From positions 2,614,001-2,678,000 of the forward strand of contig CM077673.1 in the NCBI GenBank assembly GCA_039707655.1: 64,000 bases of DNA, read 5' to 3'. Of the stretch, positions 1 through 12,656 are shown in pieces. This DNA comes from Elymus sibiricus. Lineage: Eukaryota; Streptophyta; Magnoliopsida; Poales; Poaceae. The first letter of the stretch is position 1; each line of letters starts with the position of its first letter. A program made the translations under genes and the position numbers. The notes under the pieces were generated by a model, which was given only the letters and a program-made list of their open reading frames with translations, was not told the DNA's origin and searched no databases.

Positions 1-123
1 TTCTATGCTATCATTCACTATGTTTCGGTAGTCGTGGTCGTCCGAACATTCGGGGAAGCCCGGGGTGCGGTTACGGGGACCTCGCCAAAACTAGCAGATT
101 TTGTGTGTCCCGGCTAGTTTCCT

Positions 124-241
124 ATGCTATTACTCACTAATTTTGGGTCCCGGGGCGATCCAAACGTTCGGGGAACCCCGGGGTCCGCATACGGGGACCT
201 GGCCAAAACTCGCAGATTTGGTCCATTCTTACCAGTTTTCT
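124..241. repeat. Type A monomer (exemplar)
   Basis: A 118-bp example of the A class. Marks are CTATTACTCACTAATTTTGG, then GGTCCCGGGGCGATCCAAAC, GTTCGGGGAACCCCGGGGTC and CGCATACGGGG. The preceding sequence GTGTGTCCCGGCTAGTTTC makes it the phase marker used here to measure unit lengths. A monomers carry four GGGG runs and several CCCC runs on one strand. Confidence 0.9.
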
Positions 242-360
242 ATGCTATTATTCACTGGTTTTTGGTAGTTGTGGTCGTCCGAACGTTCGGGGAAGCTCGG
301 GATGCGGTTACGGGGACCTCGCCAAAACTAACAAATTTTGTCTGTTCCAGCCAGTTTTCT
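242..360. repeat. Type B monomer (exemplar)
   Basis: A 119-bp example of the B class. Marks are CTATTATTCACTGGTTTTTG, then GTGGTCGTCCGAACGTTCGG, GGAAGC and GGTTACGGGGACCTCGCC. It contains the perfect 12-bp palindrome CCGAACGTTCGG (279-290). A and B classes share the flanking parts and differ mainly in the middle 40-50 bp, so both derive from one ancestral monomer. Confidence 0.9.
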
Positions 361-596
361 ATGCTATTACTCACTGATTTTGGGTCCCGGGGTGATCCAA
401 ACGTTCGGGGAACCCCGGGGTCCGCTTACGGGGACTTCGCCAAAACTCGCAGATTGTTCCGTTCTAACCAGTTTTCTGTGCTATTATTCACTGTTTTTTG
501 GTTGTCGTGGTCGTCCAAACGTTCGGGGAAGCCCGTGGACCGGTTACGGGGACCTCGCCAAAACTCACAGATTTGGTCCATTCTTACCTGTTTTCT

Positions 597-714
597 ATGC
601 TATTACTCAGTGATTTTGGTTGTCGTGGTCGTCCGAACGTTCGGTTAAGCCCGTGGACCGGTTACTAGGACCTCGCCAAAACTTGCAGATTTTGTCCATT
701 CTGACCAGATTTCT
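597..714. repeat. Chimeric A/B monomer
   Basis: This monomer starts like class A (TATTACTCAGTGATTTTGG) and then switches to class B (TTGTCGTGGTCGTCCGAACG). It breaks the A-B alternation, so two B-like monomers are adjacent. The same chimera recurs at 1780, 4262, 5561, 6860, 8043, 10409, 24961 and 26971 (approximate starts). At the equivalent place near 13140, 15980, 18820, 21660, 23795 and 25805 the monomer is A throughout (CCCGAGGCGATC). The array therefore holds two alternative forms of one unit position. Confidence 0.85.
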
Positions 715-2489
715 ATGCTATTATTCACTGTTTTTTTGTTGTCATGGTCGTCCGAACATTCGGGGAAGCCCGTGGACCGGTTACGGGGACCTCACCAAAC
801 TAGCAGATTTTGCCTGTTCCGGCCAGTTTTCTATGCTACTACTCACTAATTTTGGGTCTCGGGGCGATCCAAAAGTTCGGGAAACCCCGGGGTCTGCTTA
901 CGAGCACCTCGCCAAAACTCGCAGATTTGGTCCATTCTTACCAGTTTTCTAAGCTATTATTCACTGTTTTTTGGTTGTCGTGGTCGTCCGAACGTTCGGG
1001 GAAGCCCGGGGTCCGGTTACGGGGACCTCGCAAAAACTCGAAGATTTGGTCCATTCTTACCAGTTTTCTATGCTATTACTCACTCATTTTGGGTCCTGGG
1101 GCGATCCAAATGTTCGGGGAACCCCGGGGTCCGCTTATGGCGAGCTCGCCAAAACTCGCAGATTTTGTCCATTCTGACCAGATTTCTATGCTATCATCCA
1201 CTGTTTTTCGGTAGTCGTGGTCGTCCGAACATTCGGGGAAGCCCGGGGTGCGGTTACGGGGACCTCGCCAAAACTAGTAGATTTTGTGTGTCCCGGCTAG
1301 TTTCCTATGCTATTACTCACTAATTTTGGGTCCCGGGGCGATCCAAACGTTCGGGTAACCCCGGGGTCCGCATACGTGGACCTGGCCAAAACTCGCAGAT
1401 TTGGTCCATTCTTACCAGTTTTCTATGCTATTATTCACTGGTTTTTGGTAGTTGTGGTCGTCCGAACGTTCGGGGAAGCTCGGGATGCGGTTACGGGGAC
1501 CTCGCCAAAACTAGCAGATTTTGTCTGTTCCAGCCAGTTTTCTATGCTATTACTCACTGATTTTGGGTCCCGGGGTGATCCAAACGTTCGGGGAACCCCG
1601 GGGTCCGCTTACGGGGACTTCGCCAAAACTCGCAGATTGTTCCGTTCTTACCAGTTTTCTGTGCTATTATTCACTGTTTTTTGGTTGTCGTGGTCGTCCA
1701 AACGTTCGGGGAAGCCCGTGGACCGGTTACGGGGACCTCGCCAAAACTCACAGATTTGGTCCATTCTTACCTGTTTTCTATGCTATTACTCAGTGATTTT
1801 GGTTGTCGTGGTCGTCCGAACGTTCGGTTAAGCCCGTGGACCGGTTACTAGGACCTCGCCAAAACTTGCAGATTTTGTCCATTCTGACCAGATTTCTATG
1901 CTATTATTCACTGTTTTTTTGTTGTCATGGTCGTCCGAACATTCGGGGAAGCCCGTGGACCGGTTACGGGGACCTCACCAAACTAGCAGATTTTGCCTGT
2001 TCCGGCCAGTTTTCTATGCTACTACTCACTAATTTTGGGTCTCGGGGCGATCCAAAAGTTCGGGAAACCCCGGGGTCTGCTTACGAGCACCTCGCCAAAA
2101 CTCGCAGATTTGGTCCATTCTTACCAGTTTTCTAAGCTATTATTCACTGTTTTTTGGTTGTCGTGGTCGTCCGAACGTTCGGGGAAGCCCGGGGTCCGGT
2201 TACGGGGACCTCGCAAAAACTCGAAGATTTGGTCCATTCTTACCAGTTTTCTATGCTATTACTCACTCATTTTGGGTCCTGGGGCGATCCAAATGTTCGG
2301 GGAACCCCGGGGTCCGCTTATGGCGAGCTCGCCAAAACTCGCAGATTTTGTCCATTCTGACCAGATTTCTATGCTATCATCCACTGTTTTTCGGTAGTCG
2401 TGGTCGTCCGAACATTCGGGGAAGCCCGGGGTGCGGTTACGGGGACCTCGCCAAAACTAGTAGATTTTGTGTGTCCCGGCTAGTTTCCT

Positions 2490-5400
2490 ATGCTATTACT
2501 CACTAATTTTGGGTCCCGGGGCGATCCAAACGTTCGGGTAACCCCGGGGTCCGCATACGGGGACCTGGCCAAAACTCGCAGATTTGGTCCATTCTTACCA
2601 GTTTTCTATGCTATTATTCACTGGTTTTTGGTAGTTGTGGTCGTCCGAACGTTCGGGGAAGCTCGGGATGCGGTTACGGGGACCTCGCCAAAACTAGCAG
2701 ATTTTGTCTGTTCCAGCCAGTTTTCTATGCTATTACTCATTGATTTTGGGTCCCGGGGTGATCCAAACATTCGGGGAACCCCGGGACCGCTTACGGGGAC
2801 TTCGCCAAAACTCATAGATTTGGTCCGTTCTTACCAGTTTTCTGTGCTATTATTCACTGTTTTTTGGTTTTCGTGGTCGTCCAAACGTTCGGGGAAGCCC
2901 GTGGACCGGTTACGGGGACCTCGCCAAAACTCGCAGGTTTGGTCCATTCTTACCAGTTTTCTGTGCTATTATTCACTGTTTTTGGTTGTCGTGGTCGTCC
3001 GAACGTTCGGGGAAGCCCGTGGACCGGTTACGGGGACCGCACCAAAACTCGCAGATTTGGTCCATTCTTACCTGTTTTCTATGCTATTACTCACTGATTT
3101 TGGGTCCCGGGGCGATCCAAATGTTCGGGGAACCCCGGAGTCCGCTTACCGGGACCTCGCCAAAACTTGCAGATTTTGTCCATTCTGACCAGATTTCTAT
3201 GCTATTATTCACTGTTTTTTTGTTGTCATGGTCGTCCGAACATTCGGGGAAGCCCGTGGACCGGTTACGGGGACCTCGCCAAACTAGCAGATTTTGCCTG
3301 TTCCGGCCAGTTTTCTATGCTACTACTCACTAATTTTGGGTCTCGGGGCGATCCAAAATTCGGGAAACCCCGGGGTCTGCTTACGAGCACCTCGCCAAAA
3401 CTCGCAGATTTGGTCCATTCTTACCAGTTTTCTAAGCTATTATTCACTTTTTTTGGTTGTCGTGGTCGTCCGAACGTTCGGGGAAGCCCGGGGTCCGGTT
3501 ACGGGGAACTCGCAAAAACTCGAAGATTTGGTCCATTCTTACCAGTTTTCTATGCTATTACTCACTCATTTTGGGTCCCGGGGCGATCCAAATGTTGGGG
3601 GAACCCCGGGGTCTGCTTATGGGGAGCTTGCCAAAACTCGCAGATTTTGTCCATTCTGACCAGATTTCTATGCTATCATTCACTGTTTTTCGGTAGTCGT
3701 TGTCGTCCGAACATTCGGGGAAGCCCGGGGTGCGGTTACGGGGACCTCGCCAAAACTAGCAGATTTTGTGTGTCCCGGCTAGTTTCCTATGCTATTACTC
3801 ACTAATTTTGGGTCCCGGGGCGATCCAAACGTTCGGGGAACCCCGGGGTCTGCATACGGGGACCTGGCCAAAACTCGCAGATTTGGTCCATTCTTACCAG
3901 TTTTCTATGTTATTATTCACTGGTTTTTGGTAGTTCTGGTCGTCCGAACGTTCGGGGAAGCTCGGGATGCGGTTACGGGGACCTCTACAAAACTAACAAA
4001 TTTTGTCTGTTCCAGCCAGTTTTCTATGCTATTACTCACTCATTTTGGGTCCCGGGGTGATCCAAACGTTCGGGGAACCCCGGGGTCCGCTTACGGGGAC
4101 TTCGCCAAAACTCGCAGATTGTTCCGTTCTTACCAGTTTTCTGTGCTATTATTCACTGTTTTTTGGTTGTCGTGGTCGTCCAAACGTTCGGGGAAGCCCG
4201 TGGACCGGTTACGGGGACCTCGCCAAAACTCACAGATTTTGTCCATTCTTACCTGTTTTCTATGCTATTACTCAGTGATTTTGGTTGTCGTGGTCGTCCG
4301 AACGTTCGGGGAAGCCCGTGGACCGGTTACTGGGACCTCGCCAAAACTTGCAGATTTTGTCCATTCTGACCAGATTTCTATGCTATTATTCACTGTTTTT
4401 TTGTTGTCATGGTCGTCCGAACATTCGGGGAAGCCCGTGGACCGGTTACGGGGACCTCGCCAAACTAGCAGATTTTGCCTGTTCCGGCCAGTTTTCTATG
4501 CTACTACTCACTAATTTTGGGTCTCGGGGCGATCCAAAATTCGGGAAACCCCGGGGTCTGCTTACGAGCACCTCGCCAAAACTCGCAGATTTGGTCCATT
4601 CGGACCAGTTTTCTATGCTATTATTCACTGTTTTTGGTTGTCGTGGTCGTCCCAACATTTGGGGATGCCCGGGGTCCGGTTACGTGGACCTCGCCAAAAC
4701 TAGCAGATTTGGTCCATTCTTACCAGTTTTCTAAGCTATTATTCACTGTTTTTTGGTTGTCGTGGTCGTCCGAACGTTCGGGGAAGCCCGGGGTCCGGTT
4801 ACGGGGACCTCGCAAAAACTCGAAGATTTGGTCCATTCTTACCAGTTTTCTATGCTATTACTCACTCATTTTGGGTCCCGGGGCGATCCAAAATTCGGGA
4901 AACCCCGGGGTCTGCATACGAGCACCTCGCCAAAACTCGCAGATTTGGTCCATTCTGACCAGATTTCTATGCTATCATTCACTATGTTTCGGTAGTCGTG
5001 GTCGTCCGAACATTCGGGGAAGCCCGGGGTGCGGTTACGGGGACCTCGCCAAAACTAGCAGATTTTGTGTGTCCCGGCTAGTTTCCTATGCTATTACTCA
5101 CTAATTTTGGGTCCCGGGGCGATCCAAACGTTCGGGGAACCCCGGGGTCCGCATACGGGGACCTGGCCAAAACTCGCAGATTTGGTCCATTCTTACCAGT
5201 TTTCTATGCTATTATTCACTGGTTTTTGGTAGTTGTGGTCGTCCGAACGTTCGGGGAAGCTCGGGATGCGGTTACGGGGACCTCGCCAAAACTAACAAAT
5301 TTTGTCTGTTCCAGCCAGTTTTCTATGCTCTTACTCACTGATTTTGGGTCCCGGGGTGATCCAAACGTTCGGGGAACCCCGGGGTCCGCTTACGGGGACT

Positions 5401-6386
5401 TCGCCAAAACTCGCAAATTGTTCCGTTCTTACCAGTTTTCTGTGCTATTATTCACTGTTTTTTGGTTGTCGTGGTCGTCCAAACGTTCGGGGAAGCCCGT
5501 GGACCGGTTACGGGGACCTCGCCAAAACTCACAGATTTGGTCCATTCTTACCTGTTTTCTATGCTATTACTCAGTGATTTTGGTTGTCGTGGTCGTCCGA
5601 ACGTTCGGGGAAGCCCGTGGACCGGTTACTGGGACCTCGCCAAAACTTGCAGATTTTGTCCATTCTGACCAGATTTCTATGCTATTATTCACTGTTTTTT
5701 TGTTGTCATGGTCTTCCGAACATTCGGGGAAGCCCGTGGACCGGTTACGGGGACCTCGCCAAACTAGCAGATTTTGCCTGTTCCGGCCAGTTTTCTATGC
5801 TACTACTCACTAATTTTGGGTCTCGGGGCGATCCAAAATTCGGGAAACCCCGGGGTCTGCTTACGAGCACCTCGCCAAAACTCACAGATTTGGTCCATTC
5901 GGACCAGTTTTCTATGCTATTATTCACTGTTTTTGGTTGTCGTGGTCGTCCCAACATTTGGGGATGCCCGGGGTCCGGTTACGTGGACCTCGCCAAAACT
6001 AGCAGATTTGGTCCATTCTTACCAGTTTTCTAAGCTATTATTCACTGTTTTTTGGTTGTCGTGGTCGTCCGAACGTTCGGGGAAGCCCGGGGTCCGGTTA
6101 CGGGGACCTCGCAAAAACTCGAAGATTTGGTCCATTCTTACCAGTTTTCTATGCTATTACTCACTCATTTTGGGTCCCGGGGCGATCCAAAATTCGGGAA
6201 ACCCCGGGGTCTGCTTACAAGCACCTCGCCAAAACTCGCAGATTTGGTCCATTCTGACCAGATTTCTATGCTATCATTCACTATGTTTCGGTAGTCGTGG
6301 TCGTCCGAACATTCGGGGAAGCCCGGGGTGCGGTTACGGGGACCTCGCCAAAACTAGCAGATTTTGTGTGTCCCGGCTAGTTTCCT
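2490..6386. repeat. Three 11-mer higher-order units (1299 bp)
   Basis: Markers at 2490, 3789, 5088 and 6387 are each 1299 bp apart, eleven monomers. Most of this segment shares a private one-base deletion, CCAAAATTCGGG where others have CCAAAAGTTCGGG, near 3353, 4534, 4890, 5833 and 6189. The second and third units are the closest pair. The first is a hybrid whose left part resembles the 8753 unit. Confidence 0.88.
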
Positions 6387-9300
6387 ATGCTATTACTCAC
6401 TAATTTTGGGTCCCGGGGCGATCCAAACGTTCGGGGAACCCCGGGGTCCGCATACGGGGACCTGGCCAAAACTCGCAGATTTGGTCCATTCTTACCAGTT
6501 TTCTATGCTATTATTCACTGGTTTTTGGTAGTTGTGGTCGTCCGAACGTTCGGGGAAGCTCGGGATGCGGTTACGGGGACCTCGCCAAAACTAACAAATT
6601 TTGTCTGTTCCAGCCAGTTTTCTATGCTATTACTCACTGATTTTGGGTCCCGGGGTGATCCAAACGTTCGGGGAACCCCGGGGTCCGCTTACGGGGACTT
6701 CGCCAAAACTCGCAGATTGTTCCGTTCTAACCAGTTTTCTGTGCTATTATTCACTGTTTTTTGGTTGTCGTGGTCGTCCAAACGTTCGGGGAAGCCCGTG
6801 GACCGGTTACGGGGACCTCGCCAAAACTCACAGATTTGGTCCATTCTTACCTGTTTTCTATGCTATTACTCAGTGATTTTGGTTGTCGTGGTCGTCCGAA
6901 CGTTCGGTTAAGCCCGTGGACCGGTTACTAGGACCTCGCCAAAACTTGCAGATTTTGTCCATTCTGACCAGATTTCTATGCTATTATTCACTGTTTTTTT
7001 GTTGTCATGGTCGTCCGAACATTCGGGGAAGCCCGTGGACCGGTTACGGGGACCTCACCAAACTAGCAGATTTTGCCTGTTCCGGCCAGTTTTCTATGCT
7101 ACTACTCACTAATTTTGGGTCTCGGGGCGATCCAAAAGTTCGGGAAACCCCGGGGTCTGCTTACGAGCACCTCGCCAAAACTCGCAGATTTGGTCCATTC
7201 TTACCAGTTTTCTAAGCTATTATTCACTGTTTTTTGGTTGTCGTGGTCGTCCGAACGTTCGGGGAAGCCCGGGGTCCGGTTACGGGGACCTCGCAAAAAC
7301 TCGAAGATTTGGTCCATTCTTACCAGTTTTCTATGCTATTACTCACTCATTTTGGGTCCTGGGGCGATCCAAATGTTCGGGGAACCCCGGGGTCCGCTTA
7401 TGGCGAGCTCGCCAAAACTCGCAGATTTTGTCCATTCTGACCAGATTTCTATGCTATCATCCACTGTTTTTCGGTAGTCGTGGTCGTCCGAACATTCGGG
7501 GAAGCCCGGGGTGCGGTTACGGGGACCTCGCCAAAACTAGTAGATTTTGTGTGTCCCGGCTAGTTTCCTATGCTATTACTCACTAATTTTGGGTCCCGGG
7601 GCGATCCAAACGTTCGGGTAACCCCGGGGTCCGCATACGTGGACCTGGCCAAAACTCGCAGATTTGGTCCATTCTTACCAGTTTTCTATGCTATTATTCA
7701 CTGGTTTTTGGTAGTTGTGGTCGTCCGAACGTTCGGGGAAGCTCGGGATGCGGTTACGGGGACCTCGCCAAAACTAGCAGATTTTGTCTGTTCCAGCCAG
7801 TTTTCTATGCTATTACTCACTGATTTTGGGTCCCGGGGTGATCCAAACGTTCGGGGAACCCCGGGGTCCGCTTACGGGGACTTCGCCAAAACTCGCAGAT
7901 TGTTCCGTTCTTACCAGTTTTCTGTGCTATTATTCACTGTTTTTTGGTTGTCGTGGTCGTCCAAACGTTCGGGGAAGCCCGTGGACCGGTTACGGGGACC
8001 TCGCCAAAACTCACAGATTTGGTCCATTCTTACCTGTTTTCTATGCTATTACTCAGTGATTTTGGTTGTCGTGGTCGTCCGAACGTTCGGTTAAGCCCGT
8101 GGACCGGTTACTAGGACCTCGCCAAAACTTGCAGATTTTGTCCATTCTGACCAGATTTCTATGCTATTATTCACTGTTTTTTTGTTGTCATGGTCGTCCG
8201 AACATTCGGGGAAGCCCGTGGACCGGTTACGGGGACCTCACCAAACTAGCAGATTTTGCCTGTTCCGGCCAGTTTTCTATGCTACTACTCACTAATTTTG
8301 GGTCTCGGGGCGATCCAAAAGTTCGGGAAACCCCGGGGTCTGCTTACGAGCACCTCGCCAAAACTCGCAGATTTGGTCCATTCTTACCAGTTTTCTAAGC
8401 TATTATTCACTGTTTTTTGGTTGTCGTGGTCGTCCGAACGTTCGGGGAAGCCCGGGGTCCGGTTACGGGGACCTCGCAAAAACTCGAAGATTTGGTCCAT
8501 TCTTACCAGTTTTCTATGCTATTACTCACTCATTTTGGGTCCTGGGGCGATCCAAATGTTCGGGGAACCCCGGGGTCCGCTTATGGCGAGCTCGCCAAAA
8601 CTCGCAGATTTTGTCCATTCTGACCAGATTTCTATGCTATCATCCACTGTTTTTCGGTAGTCGTGGTCGTCCGAACATTCGGGGAAGCCCGGGGTGCGGT
8701 TACGGGGACCTCGCCAAAACTAGTAGATTTTGTGTGTCCCGGCTAGTTTCCTATGCTATTACTCACTAATTTTGGGTCCCGGGGCGATCCAAACGTTCGG
8801 GTAACCCCGGGGTCCGCATACGGGGACCTGGCCAAAACTCGCAGATTTGGTCCATTCTTACCAGTTTTCTATGCTATTATTCACTGGTTTTTGGTAGTTG
8901 TGGTCGTCCGAACGTTCGGGGAAGCTCGGGATGCGGTTACGGGGACCTCGCCAAAACTAGCAGATTTTGTCTGTTCCAGCCAGTTTTCTATGCTATTACT
9001 CATTGATTTTGGGTCCCGGGGTGATCCAAACATTCGGGGAACCCCGGGACCGCTTACGGGGACTTCGCCAAAACTCATAGATTTGGTCCGTTCTTACCAG
9101 TTTTCTGTGCTATTATTCACTGTTTTTTGGTTTTCGTGGTCGTCCAAACGTTCGGGGAAGCCCGTGGACCGGTTACGGGGACCTCGCCAAAACTCGCAGG
9201 TTTGGTCCATTCTTACCAGTTTTCTGTGCTATTATTCACTGTTTTTGGTTGTCGTGGTCGTCCGAACGTTCGGGGAAGCCCGTGGACCGGTTACGGGGAC

Positions 9301-11118
9301 CGCACCAAAACTCGCAGATTTGGTCCATTCTTACCTGTTTTCTATGCTATTACTCACTGATTTTGGGTCCCGGGGCGATCCAAATGTTCGGGGAACCCCG
9401 GAGTCCGCTTACCGGGACCTCGCCAAAACTTGCAGATTTTGTCCATTCTGACCAGATTTCTATGCTATTATTCACTGTTTTTTTGTTGTCGTGGTCGTCC
9501 GAACATTCGGGGAAGCCCGTGGACCGGTTACGGGGACCTCGCCAAAACAAGCAGATTTTGCCTGTTCCGGCCAGTTTTCTATGCTACTACTCACTAATTT
9601 TGGGTCTCGGGGCGATCCAAACATTCGGGAAACCCCGAGGTCCGCTTACGAGCACCTCGCCAAAACTCGCAGATTTGGTCCATTCTGACCAGTTTTCTAT
9701 GCTATTATTCACTGTTTTTGGTTGTCGTGGTCCTCCCAACATTTGGGGATGCCCGGGGTCCGGTTACGTGGACCTCGCCAAAATTCGCAGATTTGGTCCA
9801 TTCTTACCAGTTTTCTAAGCAATTATTCACTGTTTTTTGGTTGTCGTGGTCGTCCGAACATTCGGGGAAGCCCGGGGTGCGGTTACGGGGACCTCGCCAA
9901 AACTAGCAGATTTTGTGTGTCCCGGCTAGTTTCCTATGCTATTACTCACTAATTTTGGGTCCCGGGGCGATCCAAACGTTCGGGGAACCCCGGGGTCCGC
10001 ATACGGGGACCTGGCCAAAACTCGCAGATTTGGTCCATTCTTACCAGTTTTCTATGCTATTATTCACTGGTTTTTGGTAGTTGTGGTCGTCCGAACGTTC
10101 GGGGAAGCTCGGGATGCGGTTACGGGGACCTCGCCAAAACTAACAAATTTTGTCTGTTCCAGCCAGTTTTCTATGCTATTACTCACTGATTTTGGGTCCC
10201 GGGGTGATCCAAACGTTCGGGGAACCCCGGGGTCCGCTTACGGGGACTTCGCCAAAACTCGCAGATTGTTCCGTTCTTACCAGTTTTCTGTGCTATTATT
10301 CACTGTTTTTTGGTTGTCGTGGTCGTCCAAACGTTCGGGGAAGCCCGTGGACCGGTTACGGGGACCTCGCCAAAACTCACAGATTTGGTCCATTCTTACC
10401 TGTTTTCTATGCTATTACTCAGTGATTTTGGTTGTCGTGGTCGTCCGAACGTTCGGTTAAGCCCGTGGACCGGTTACTAGGACCTCGCCAAAACTTGCAG
10501 ATTTTGTCCATTCTGACCAGATTTCTATGCTATTATTCACTGTTTTTTTGTTGTCATGGTCGTCCGAACATTCGGGGAAGCCCGTGGACCGGTTACGGGG
10601 ACCTCACCAAACTAGCAGATTTTGCCTGTTCCGGCCAGTTTTCTATGCTACTACTCACTAATTTTGGGTCTCGGGGCGATCCAAAAGTTCGGGAAACCCC
10701 GGGGTCTGCTTACGAGCACCTCGCCAAAACTCGCAGATTTGGTCCATTCTTACCAGTTTTCTAAGCTATTATTCACTGTTTTTTGGTTGTCGTGGTCGTC
10801 CGAACGTTCGGGGAAGCCCGGGGTCCGGTTACGGGGACCTCGCAAAAACTCGAAGATTTGGTCCATTCTTACAAGTTTTCTATGCTATTACTCACTCATT
10901 TTGGGTCCTGGGGCGATCCAAATGTTCGGGGAACCCCGGGGTCCGCTTATGGCGAGCTCGCCAAAACTCGCAGATTTTGTCCATTCTGACCAGATTTCTA
11001 TGCTATCATCCACTGTTTTTCGGTAGTCGTGGTCGTCCGAACATTCGGGGAAGCCCGGGGTGCGGTTACGGGGACCTCGCCAAAACTAGTAGATTTTGTG
11101 TGTCCCGGCTAGTTTCCT
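6387..11118. repeat. Four 10-mer higher-order units (1183 bp)
   Basis: Markers at 6387, 7570, 8753, 9936 and 11119 are all 1183 bp apart. The first part is a copy of the window start at an offset of 6263 bp (see findings). In the third unit the copy stops near 9491, where CATGGTCGTCC becomes CGTGGTCGTCC, and the sequence switches to the type also seen at 11857 and 35626. Confidence 0.88.
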
Positions 11119-12656
11119 ATGCTATTACTCACTAATTTTGGGTCCCGGGGCGATCCAAACGTTCGGGTAACCCCGGGGTCCGCATACGGGGACCTGGCCA
11201 AAACTCGCAGATTTGGTCCATTCTTACCAGTTTTCTATGCTATTATTCACTGGTTTTTGGTAGTTGTGGTCGTCCGAACGTTCGGGGAAGCTCGGGATGC
11301 GGTTACGGGGACCTCGCCAAAACTAGCAGATTTTGTCTGTTCCAGCCAGTTTTCTATGCTATTACTCATTGATTTTGGGTCCCGGGGTGATCCAAACATT
11401 CGGGGAACCCCGGGACCGCTTACGGGGACTTCGCCAAAACTCGTAGATTTGGTCCGTTCTTACCAGTTTTCTGTGCTATTATTCACTGTTTTTTGGTTTT
11501 CGTGGTCGTCCAAACGTTCGGGGAAGCCCGTGGACCGGTTACGGGGACCTCGCCAAAACTCGCAGGTTTGGTCCATTCTTACCAGTTTTCTGTGCTATTA
11601 TTCACTGTTTTTGGTTGTCGTGGTCGTCCGAACGTTCGGGGAAGCCCGTGGACCGGTTACGGGGACCTCACCAAAACTCGCAGATTTGGTCCATTCTTAC
11701 CTGTTTTCTATGCTATTACTCACTGATTTTGGGTCCCGGGGCGATCCAAATGTTCGGGGAACCCCGGAGTCCGCTTACCGGGACCTCGCCAAAACTTGCA
11801 GATTTTGTCCATTCTGACCAGATTTCTATGCTATTATTCACTGTTTTTTTGTTGTCGTGGTCGTCCGAACATTCGGGGAAGCCCGTGGACCGGTTACGGG
11901 GACCTCGCCAAAACAAGCAGATTTTGCCTGTTCCGGCCAGTTTTCTATGCTACTACTCACTAATTTTGGGTCTCGGGGCGATCCAAACATTCGGGAAACC
12001 CCGAGGTCCGCTTACGAGCACCTCGCCAAAACTCGCAGATTTGGTCCATTCTGACCAGTTTTCTATGCTATTATTCACTGTTTTTGGTTGTCGTGGTCCT
12101 CCCAACATTTGGGGATGCCCGGGGTCCGGTTACGTGGACCTCGCCAAAACTCGCAGATTTGGTCCATTCTTACCAGTTTTCTAAGCTATTATTCACTTTT
12201 TTTGGTTGTCGTGGTCGTCCGAACGTTCGGGGAAGCCCGGGGTCCGGTTACGGGGACCTCGCAAAAACTCGAAGATTTGGTCCATTCTTACCAGTTTTCT
12301 ATGCTATTACTCACTGATTTTTGGTGGTTGTGGTCGTCCGAACATTCGGGGAAGCCCGGGGTCCGGTTACGGGGACCTCGCAAAAACTCGAAGATTTGGT
12401 CCATTCTTACCAGTTTTCTATGCTATTACTCACTCATTTGGGGTCCCGGGGCGATCCAAATGTTCGGGGAACCCCGGGGTCCTCTTATGGGGAGCTCGCC
12501 AAAACTCGCAGATTTTGTCCATTCTGACCAGATTTCTATGCTATCATTCACTGTTTTTCGGTAGTCGTGGTCGTCCGAACATTCGGGGAAGCCCGGGGTG
12601 CGGTTACGGGGACCTCGCCAAAACTAGCAGATTTTCTGTGTCCCGGCTAGTTTCCT
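11119..12656. repeat. 13-mer higher-order unit (1538 bp)
   Basis: Markers at 11119 and 12657 are 1538 bp apart, thirteen monomers. It contains GGGACCTCGCCAAAACAAGC and the CCCCGAGGTCCGC variant. It is the first of the 13-mers that then alternate with 11-mers. Confidence 0.88.

Larger units (their letters stand above)
124..2489. repeat. Two 10-mer higher-order units (1183 bp)
   Basis: Phase markers at 124, 1307 and 2490 are exactly 1183 bp apart, ten monomers each. The class order is A B A B A/B B A B A B. The units share private marks such as CCTCACCAAACTAGC and GGTCCTGGGGCGATCC. The second unit differs by GTTCGGGTAACC and CATACGTGGAC. Confidence 0.9.
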
